DNA of 64,000 nucleotides, taken from assembly GCA_015039465.1 (NCBI GenBank), contig MU129999.1, forward strand, positions 62,001 to 126,000. The letters are read 5' to 3'. Positions 57,021-64,000 of the stretch are shown piece after piece. The position numbers and the translations under genes were made by a program. The notes under the pieces were generated by a model that saw nothing but the letters and a program-made list of their open reading frames with translations, did no database searches and was not told where the DNA came from. Every line of letters begins with the position of its first letter. The stretch's first letter is position 1. This stretch comes from Phlegmacium glaucopus (Eukaryota > Basidiomycota > Agaricomycetes > Agaricales > Cortinariaceae).

Positions 57021-57636
57021 TCACGCATCAGTTTTATCCTTTTTAAAAAAAGCACATGAAGTCTTGCTGGTGGTGGAATCGCCTGTGCCAGTTGCAGTAG
57101 CTTGCGATACTACGACACAGTTACCAAAGCCAGCTCCTGAGACGAATTGCTACAAAAGCCGTTCAATCAGCAAATATACGACTCCTACATATGTCAATTG
57201 AAAACTTACCACAAGGCACTTATCACGAGACTTTCCTCCGGTACATTTCGTCCCAGAAGGGAGTGAAGCGATAACGGGTTGGGATTCAACTCCTTGAGGT
57301 GACTAGCGTTGGGGATCAAAGGTAAGTGATGTCTAACCTATTTCCTACGTTGTCCGTCACCCACATTATCACCGTTAGTGGTTATGTTCATAGCGACGAA
57401 TTTGGTACCAGTTCCACTGGCATCAACTTTGGCAGTAAACTTCAGGGAACCATCGACACCACTACATCGATCGTCAGAATTTTTTTTTTGTTGATTGGCA
57501 ATGAAAGGTCTCACCCATTAAAGCTGGTGGCGTTGACTTTGAACGATCCAGTCGCATCTGCAGCGACGGCCGTTGAAGAGTCAAATTCAGAGGAAATATT
57601 AACACCCGCTCCGCATGGATTTGCAGTATTAGGTCG
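57021..57636 (-). pseudogene. 5'-truncated secreted-protein-like gene
   Basis: Four exons rejoin in one frame on the minus strand: 57636-57515, 57461-57373, 57292-57210 and 57149-57021 (141 codons including the stop). The sequence reads RPNTANPCGAGVNISSEF, FNGGVDGSLKFTAKVDASGT, GTKCTGGKSRDKCLVQFVSG, AGFGNCVVVSQATATGTG and ends KKDKTDA. The CTGG...KCLV...GFGNCVVV pattern followed by a low-complexity tail is one I associate with small secreted proteins of mushrooms; no function is known to me. The N-terminal part with a signal peptide is missing. Upstream is a 25-base poly(T) on this strand. It is probably a truncated relic, but an unrecognised first exon farther upstream cannot be excluded. 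Confidence 0.6.
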
Positions 57637-57651
57637 CTTGACGTCTCCCCG

Positions 57652-57676
57652 AAAAAAAAAAAAAAAAAAAAAAAAA
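57652..57676 (+). repeat. 25-base poly(A) run
   Basis: An uninterrupted run of A immediately upstream (in the relic's orientation) of the truncated secreted-protein-like gene. Its length may be affected by sequencing or assembly error. Confidence 0.85.
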
Positions 57677-57922
57677 GCGACATGTACGATCCACCAACGT
57701 CACGTGTTGTGGCTATCTCAAGAAATTTTTGTTTGATAATATTAACATTCGTTTGGAAGAATGGGCTCATTTGTGGCAAATCGAAACCCAACATTTTAGT
57801 TATTATTGTATTTAGTAATAATCAAAAAAAAAATTAGGCAAGTAGCTATAAAAATGAGCAAGTTATTAACAAAAAGACATGGTGATCCATATTGGGATTA
57901 TTTAATCACTCGCGACGACGGG

Positions 57923-58165
57923 TTAGACAATGTTAGCTTTCTTTAACTCTTCCATGATGCGGTAAGGTAAGACTCGATGACCTCGGTTTCCTGCAGCCCA
58001 TGCTGCCTGGCTCCCATTGATTTCCGGGTGCAATCTTGGACCTTTTGGTGGAGGTCCTATTACTATTGTCTGACCGTTTACCTTCGACCCATATTGAGTC
58101 TGGCAGGAGAGGATGCGTGTTTTGTGAGCACGCGAAGCTCGGTAAGTCGCGTCTTTTGGTCTCAA
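57923..58165 (-). other. Unrecognised open frame
   Basis: An 80-codon frame with ordinary residue composition (KVNGQTIVIGPPPKGPRLHP, GHRVLPYRIMEELKKANIV). I recognise no family. It may be a fragment of a lost gene within the F-box array, and no neighbouring exon could be attached. Confidence 0.25.
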
Positions 58166-58485
58166 TTTGGTCTGGTCAACAAATCCTTATTATTAATAAC
58201 TCCTCGAATTTTAAATTGCATTTATTGTTTATATTGCTGTTCATTTATGTGTAACTATACTATTTAAACAAAATGTGGGAGCCTGATTTTGCATAAATTG
58301 CATCAATGTGGATGATTTTTCTGAAATTAACGCGAAGTTTCCGTTTTTAGATGGTCACACTCATCACATGATGTTGGTTAAGTTAGGTGCACGCAGTCTC
58401 ACAGAGGTGTTCACTGTTCAGTTTCTGTTCTTCCCTGATGCTAAAACCATTATTTTTTAACTTTGTCTGTGGGCTGTGGTCTTGT
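58166..58485. other. Leader region of F-box copy 6
   Basis: Non-coding. The last 75 bases share CTGTTCAGTTTCTG and AACTTTGTCTGTGG with the leaders of copies 4 and 7. Confidence 0.45.
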
Positions 58486-59856
58486 ATGACACCTCGGAAG
58501 CGTGTCGGTCGTGCCACACCACAAACCTCTTTGAGCACTCAAGCTGTCAACATATGTGGCTTCCCTGCTCTAGCTGATGAAATATACCTCGAAATCCTAT
58601 CTCATATGGCCTCTGTACCTATTCCTACGCAAATCCTTTCACCTTTGCATCCAGAGATACGTCGCTGTCGGCACGAGACACTGCTGTCTCTCTCACAGAC
58701 CTGCCGTTCGCTTCGTAGGGTTTTTTTGCGTTACCTATGGCAGCGTATTGAGGTCCGCGAGGGAATGAAAGTAGGGATGGATGAAAATGATACTTTGGTA
58801 AACCCTTCAGCTTTCAATTACTGCTACGTAGACCAGAAACCACTCAAGCCGTACGCAGTTGAGCTTGTCCGTCAATTAGAGATCGTGACTGTCCGCAACC
58901 CGCAGTTAGCCCAATATGTCAAGTGAGTTCTATTTGAATCCTTGATTTTGCATCCTGTTCATTTATTAAAAGCTACATTGACGTATTCATTGGGGAATAT
59001 TCATGTGACACAGTCCTTGCTGAATTTGCGCGTTGTTTGAGTCTATTCTCGAACTTGCATACAATCCAGATCGAAGCCGCCTTGAGTTCTAACCGATCCT
59101 TGGGGAACTTTTTTGAGCGAGCTTTCAAGAAATATTCATACCCTCAAATTCGCAATGTTTTTGTCATGTCATTGAGCGAATCCTTGCTTGGATCTTGCCC
59201 AGAGGCGAGGCGCATTGGACTTACAAGAGGTTGGACGATGAAGGAGTCATTCCTGCATAGAATAGTTGACAACTGTCCTCGTTTGGAAGTACTCGAAGAT
59301 TTCACTGGTTTCATTTGCACAGGCAATACTTGCAAGTGTACGATTTTATATTTGCTTCAACTCAGTTTTAAATCCCTAACCATATCCAAATGTTCAAGTT
59401 GTTGTTGAAAACTTCCCTAACCTCCGCCACATTACAATATCTCCTTCAATATTGCTAGAACACAACTCTCACTCTCCTGTATGTTTTTTTCCTCCTGTCA
59501 TAACTCGGCTGATTGTTTTGTAGATCGACGTTCTTACTAAGCTGAACCAACTCCAGAGCATCACAATAATATCGAGTCAAACACTTATTCTTCAAACACG
59601 TCATCATTCGAAACCGTATCCAACACCCTCGGAACTTTCTAAACTTCTGAACTCAGCGCAGGGTTGGATGGACAGAGCAAAACGAATTTTGATCGCTATC
59701 CAACTCCGTGATAACCTCGAAAAATTCCTGACGGTCTTAACTGAGACCCGTGATGGTAGTATTGGCAGCGAAGTTACACAAACCATCACGTTAAAACCAT
59801 TTGATAATTCGAGCGAAGCTTTGGCTCTTGTATCCATGTTAAATCATAGCTCATGA
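58486..59856 (+). CDS. F-box-like protein, array copy 6 (mosaic)
   Basis: Exons 58486-58922, 58973-59337, 59399-59478 and 59524-59856 total 1215 nt (404 aa). Exons 1 and 2 follow copy 4 closely (VNICGFPALADEIYLEILSH, QKPLKPYAVELVRQ, NLHTIQIE, LSESLLGSCPEARRIG). Exon 4 and the 3' flank follow copy 5 (VLTKLNQLQSI, LTETRDGSIGSEVTQTITLK, then GCTCTTGTATCCATGTTAA). The start loses the RLKGP segment present in copies 4 and 7. Exon 3 gains two codons. The gene looks like a product of unequal exchange or gene conversion but has an intact frame. Confidence 0.8.
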
Positions 59857-60704
59857 TGTTGATATCGATTGCACCTTTCCCTGTGCAAATTTGTGGCTAT
59901 TCAAGATGCGAACCTATTCCAGTAGGTATAAACCTGAGTATCTGGATTCAGGGTTGTTTCAAGACGTGTCCGGTAGCTTGGTGTTTAGAAAGTGGAGAAT
60001 CTGCGGTTTGAACCTGGACCATCTTCAATTCCGCCTTAGTGACCTATCCATCAAGAGCCTTCACCAGACAGGCAGTGTCTACCACCTTCGTCTTTGAACT
60101 TAAAGGAGAGAATGAAGAGTATATGTGGCTGCTACAAGCATTCAAGTTGCTGCTAGCCATGTTTGTTCATTGATAATCGCGACTCACGGTGACTGCAGTT
60201 TACTATAGAGTGTAATGGAAAAATCATCATGTATGTATGCTGAGGTATAAGCCGAAAAAGAAACAGGATTTATTTCGCACAAGGAGAATAAGTAGCCTCA
60301 GAGACCCAGAGGAACCCTGCCGACAGCATTCAATGAATATTATAGCAAAACGTTTGGAGTTCGGAACAGATCGCTATTGTACATGCGGAATCATTTGATG
60401 TAGTATACGAGCAAGAACATTGTACTTCCCTCAGGGTATTCAGGGGCCAGTAGTCGCCAATCCAGCCGCCACAAGTACTGCTCAGTGTTCACTAGAGCGA
60501 CTATGAATATTGGGGCAGGTAGCGGCTCCTGGGGGTCTAGTATCCTCAGGCCGTGGATGTCGGCGTAGCTTTTCCACTGCATATACTATACACCCTTCCG
60601 CTCGAAGAGATCATCTGCTGGGGAGGTCTAGCTGGGCAGTAGATGATCTACGCTACATTATCCCGGGCCTTAGTGAAGACCCGTCTGGTTCCATTGTCTT
60701 ATAG
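59857..60704. other. Spacer between F-box copy 6 and the orphan exon
   Basis: The left 80 bases match the 3' flank of copy 5. The rest is unassigned. A minus-strand frame at 60391-60582 has no recognised family. Confidence 0.4.
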
Positions 60705-60962
60705 ATCGACATTTTTAAGAAGCTGAACCATTTGCAGATGGTCATACTATTCTAGAAACCTTGACTAATAAATCATATGTTTTGGCATTTATCACCTGAA
60801 CAAGATGAACGAAGGGTGGATAGAGAGGATTTGCAGAGGATCAAACATATTTTGATCCAAATTCAACTTCGTGTCAATCTCGAGAAAACACTGGTCACAA
60901 GGAACTACGAGGGTGAAGGGAGGAAAATATTGATAAAGCCGGTTGAGACGTTGAGGCGTTAA
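60705..60962 (+). pseudogene. Orphan F-box exon 4
   Basis: A copy of exon 4 of copy 3, beginning after an acceptor (CTTATAG) with IDIFKKLNHLQMVILF. The next codon is TAG where copy 3 has TGG, and another TGA follows two codons later. The end (RNYEGEGRKILIKPVETLRR) is still close to copy 3. No exons 1-3 precede it, so it is a non-functional fragment moved with its 3' flank. Confidence 0.85.
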
Positions 60963-61350
60963 AGTTTTGGAAGGCCTGTAGTTGCAGACTGTTGTGAGTA
61001 AGATCGTTGTCTCCTATCATAAATTATTCATAAGTAATTGAGTACTTGTATCATATATTGGTCACTTAAATTGTGAGCTTCCTACACACCGTCCATAACT
61101 TATGGATTCAAGTTGCGAAAGCTGATTTGTAAAGAATCTTGAGTTCCGAGGCACAGAAGTCCAAGTTGACATTTTGGACAAACCTCAATTAGTTATTTAT
61201 ATTGTCAAGAATAATCTTTTCACATAGAATAAATTAAGTAGAGCTAGACTACTGACACGTTCGTCAAAGCAAATGTTAAAACATTAGAGTGTAGCTTCTA
61301 TCAATACCAGATGAAAACTGGTAGGAGTGGGATACCGCACGCCTAATACT
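60705..61350 (+). repeat. Segmental duplicate of 52602-53260
   Basis: Exon 4 plus 3' flank of copy 3, collinear with small indels, ending near the CAATACCAGATGAAAACTGG block. Confidence 0.72.
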
Positions 61351-62038
61351 AAACCGTAAGTAGGTGCATCCGCGATGAGCCTGAAAGGGGATAAGATAAC
61401 GTGAGCGGCAGAACCAATCATGCACACGCAAGCCTCTACTTACGCAAACAACAGGTTTTTCATCTCTTGATCAAGACGAGGTTCAGCCGCGAATTTTTAT
61501 TATTCTACATATTTAAGTGTTTTCTTTCAACCCGCCCACCTGCTCCCTTCAGTGTTTGGTACAGCTGGTTTGAATTTCGGCATTCATCTGCCAAAAAAAT
61601 CGAGTTGTCCAGACGCTCAGGACTTTCTCGGGCCCTTCAGCAAGGATTTCTGAACGTCAGCGCTAGTACGCCTTTGGATCACGTGTCCCGTTGGTCAGCC
61701 AACCGGTCCCGATTTTCGTGCAAATTGCAGCGTCCACGAAAGCCATCTAAACCTTGTCTAAACCGTCATTTGGCTCCCGTCCGAGACACAAACAAGAAAA
61801 CCTATTTTGGGTTATCTTGTCACCTAGAAATATAGTGCCCAGATATTCGCTCCAACCATCATTTTCCCATGACATTTATTGGGGAAACAAACGCAACAGT
61901 TATCATATCCGGCAGACCAGTGCCGGCATTGCCGGCGTCTCTCAAGAACTATCTACCACCTTGAGTGTTCAGTTTCTGGCAGATTGCTCAAATAGTTTCC
62001 TGACACTAAAACTATTATTCTTTATCTCTGTCTGTGGT
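60963..62038. other. Spacer and leader of F-box copy 7
   Basis: The left part belongs to the segmental duplicate. The long plus-strand frames at 61401-62038 are not coding-like. The frame from 61754 merely reads through the leader into copy 7. Confidence 0.5.
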
Positions 62039-63356
62039 ATGGCTCCTCAGATGCGTGTCGGTCGCCTTAAAGGCCCTGCCACACCACAAACCTCTTGGAG
62101 CACTCAAGCTGTCAACATCTGCGGCTTTCCTGCTCTAGCTGATGAAATATACCTCGAAATTATCTCCCATATACCCTCTGTACCTATTCCTGCGCGGTTC
62201 TTTTCACATTTGCATCCAGAGATACGTCGCTCTAGGCACGAGACGCTGCTGTCTCTTTCACAGACCTGCCGTTCGCTTCGTAGGGTTTTTTTGCGTTACC
62301 TATGGCAGCGTATTGAGGTTCGAGACGGAATGAAAGTAGGGGATGGAAATGATACTTTGATAACCCCTCCGCCTTTCAATGTCCGCCATCCAAACAAGAA
62401 ACCACTCCAGAAGTACACAGTTGAGCTTGTCCGTCAATTAGAGATCGTGACTATTCGCAACCCACAGTTGGCCCAATATGTCAAGTCAGTTTTTTTTGAA
62501 TCCTTCATGCTGCGTCTTGTTCATTTTGTCAACAGCTACGTTGATGTATTCATTGGGGAGTATTCATTTAGCAGGGTCCTTGCTGAATTGGCGCGTTGTT
62601 TGAGTCTATTTTCAAACCTGCATACAATCCAGATCATGGTCACCTGGTGTTCTAGACGAGACTTGGATAAAACCTTTGAGCGAATTTTCAAGAAATATTC
62701 ATACCCTCAAATTCGCAATGTTTTTGTCATCTCATTGACGGAATCCTTTCTTGGATCTTGCCCTGAGGCAAGGCGCATTGGATTTAGAAGAAGTCGGGCG
62801 TCGTCACTGCACAGAATAGTTGACAACTGTCCTCGTTTGGAAGCACTTGAAGATTTCACTGGTTTCATTTGCAAAGGCAATACTTGCAGGTGTACGTTTT
62901 TATATTTGCTTCAACTCAGCTTTAAATCTTTAACCATATCCAAATGTTCAAGTCATCATCGAAAACTTCCCTAACCTCAACCATATTACAATATCTCCTT
63001 CAATAGTGCTAGAACATAACTCTCCCGTATACTCCTTCCTTCCCCCCATAACTCAGCTGATTTATTCCATTGTTTAGATTGACATCCTTGCTAAGCTGAA
63101 CCAACTCCAGACCATCACATTAGTCTGGCGACCATCGCTGCTGCCTCGTCGATCACTCTGGTCCAATAATCTGGACGGACTAAAGGATGATTGGATCGAC
63201 AGAGCAAAACAAATTTTGATCAAGGTCCAAAGTCGCGATAAGCTTGATAAATTCCTGATGGTCCAAACTGCCTCACTGAATGATAACTCGGAGGTCGATG
63301 GCACAGTCACACAGACCATCACATTGAAGCCGTTTGAGAAATTTTGGCCACCTTGA
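62039..63356 (+). CDS. F-box-like protein, array copy 7
   Basis: Exons 62039-62484, 62536-62891, 62953-63026 and 63078-63356 total 1155 nt (384 aa). I use the ATG of MAPQMRVGRLKGPATPQTSW, which matches copy 4. The F-box insert is changed to PIPARFFSHLHPEIRRS. The first donor is GTCAGT, as in copies 2 and 5. Exon 4 follows copy 4 until KPFE, where a net 10-nt deletion shifts the frame and the protein ends KFWPP instead of the longer tail. The 3' flank to about 63590 is collinear with that of copy 4. Confidence 0.8.
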
Positions 63357-63895
63357 CTGTCAATGGAACCTTCCATACCAGGTGAGCATATGCATATCTC
63401 TACACTTGGTGAATACATCAATGAAAAATTTAATAATATCCAGATAGAACGGTCGACCTTCCACACTGAGTTATGGGAAGGCACTGTTCGGGGATGACTT
63501 AGCGTGAATTATTTAAATATATGTGGATTGTTGACGTTGCCAATTGACCAACGACACTCACACCCTGAGGTCGCTACATTGTTGCGAGCGCACCGAGCAA
63601 TTTCGGCTCTAGGGGTAAAAGGCTTGGACAAATAAATACAAATTTTAAGCACATAAATTTGTATCAGTAACTTTCTTGAATGCCCTATATATCTCCATAT
63701 TGTTCCCTGTTCCCTTTGAAAATGTAGAATTAGATAGAAGATCTTAAATTTTGCAATATTCTCCAAGAAAAATTGGAAGTTTTTGGCCGTTGTTGTACTT
63801 TTTGTTCCGCCGGAAACTTCCTGATTATTCTAGAGTACAGAAACTTGGCGGTAAACACATACAACATCATTTCGATGATTATGCACGTAGATACT
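63357..63895. other. 3' flank of F-box copy 7
   Basis: The first 230 bases match the 3' flank of copy 4 (54978-55190). The rest is AT-rich and unassigned. Confidence 0.5.
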
Positions 63896-64000
63896 TGTTG
63901 AACTATACGAGTTCCACTCGTTGATTATTTGTTTAGGTATCTTTTTTATCTTATCATATCTTTTATTCTTTATTCGCATTATCACTTGCATTACATAATC
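63896..64000. mobile_element. Start of a short LTR related to 15619-15818, cut by the window end
   Basis: Begins TGTTGAACTATACGAGTTCC and continues TCGTTGATTATTTG ... CATTACATAATC, matching the first ~100 bases of the solo LTR at 15619 with substitutions. The rest lies outside the window. Confidence 0.7.

Noticed and set aside
60391..60582. Minus-strand 63-codon frame near the orphan F-box exon
   Set aside because: It has no recognisable family, no neighbouring exon that joins it, and no paralogue in the array.
61754..62974. 406-codon open frame starting at 61754 as the start of F-box copy 7
   Set aside because: The first 95 codons cover the leader shared with copies 4 and 6. The paralogue alignment puts the start at 62039.

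Overview
The window is fungal nuclear DNA, most likely from a mushroom-forming basidiomycete (Agaricomycetes). The signs are dense short introns of about 50-65 nt with GTRNGT donors, strictly eukaryotic gene content, and several gene families and transposons that I know from mushroom genomes. The species cannot be named from sequence alone. I recognised families by eye and ran no database search. Exon coordinates come from splice signals and frame continuity.

Layout. (1) 0.9-7.6 kb: two housekeeping genes on the minus strand, a PSP1 C-terminal-domain protein and RGP1, a partner in the Golgi Rab GEF. (2) 8.5-30.3 kb: a gene-poor, transposon-filled block. It holds a dead amidase gene, a basidiomycete P-loop NTPase gene split by a pogo/Tigger-like DNA transposon and a solo LTR, two decayed hAT transposases, three solo LTRs of one family with perfect 5-bp target duplications, two copies of an 898-bp LTR-like element, several MITE-like elements and a dead F-box-like gene. 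(3) 30.4-42.3 kb: an oligopeptide transporter (OPT) gene with a 6-nt and a 14-nt exon, a GT25-type glycosyltransferase, and CAND1. (4) 42.4-63.4 kb: seven apparently intact tandem F-box-like paralogues on the plus strand with a shared four-exon structure. Among them lie a MYND zinc-finger gene, the exosome nuclease DIS3 (minus strand), an orphan F-box exon, a truncated MYND copy and a broken secreted-protein-like gene.

How the genes relate. CAND1 regulates cullin-RING ligases by exchanging their substrate receptors, and F-box proteins are the receptors of SCF ligases. Finding CAND1 next to an expanding F-box array is suggestive but may be chance. The array appears to have grown by tandem and more distant segmental duplication with some exon shuffling.

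The most informative signal is in the transposon block. Removing one target-site copy plus the inserted element restores an open reading frame, or a plausible spliced frame, at six separate insertion sites. At ten premature stops in the transposases and the F-box-like relic, the TGA stands where arginine (CGA) is expected, as if CpG cytosines had been deaminated. I found no clearly novel biological system. The best leads are this CpG-decay pattern, the micro-exons in the OPT gene, the F-box array and a 46-bp perfect palindrome in front of one F-box gene.
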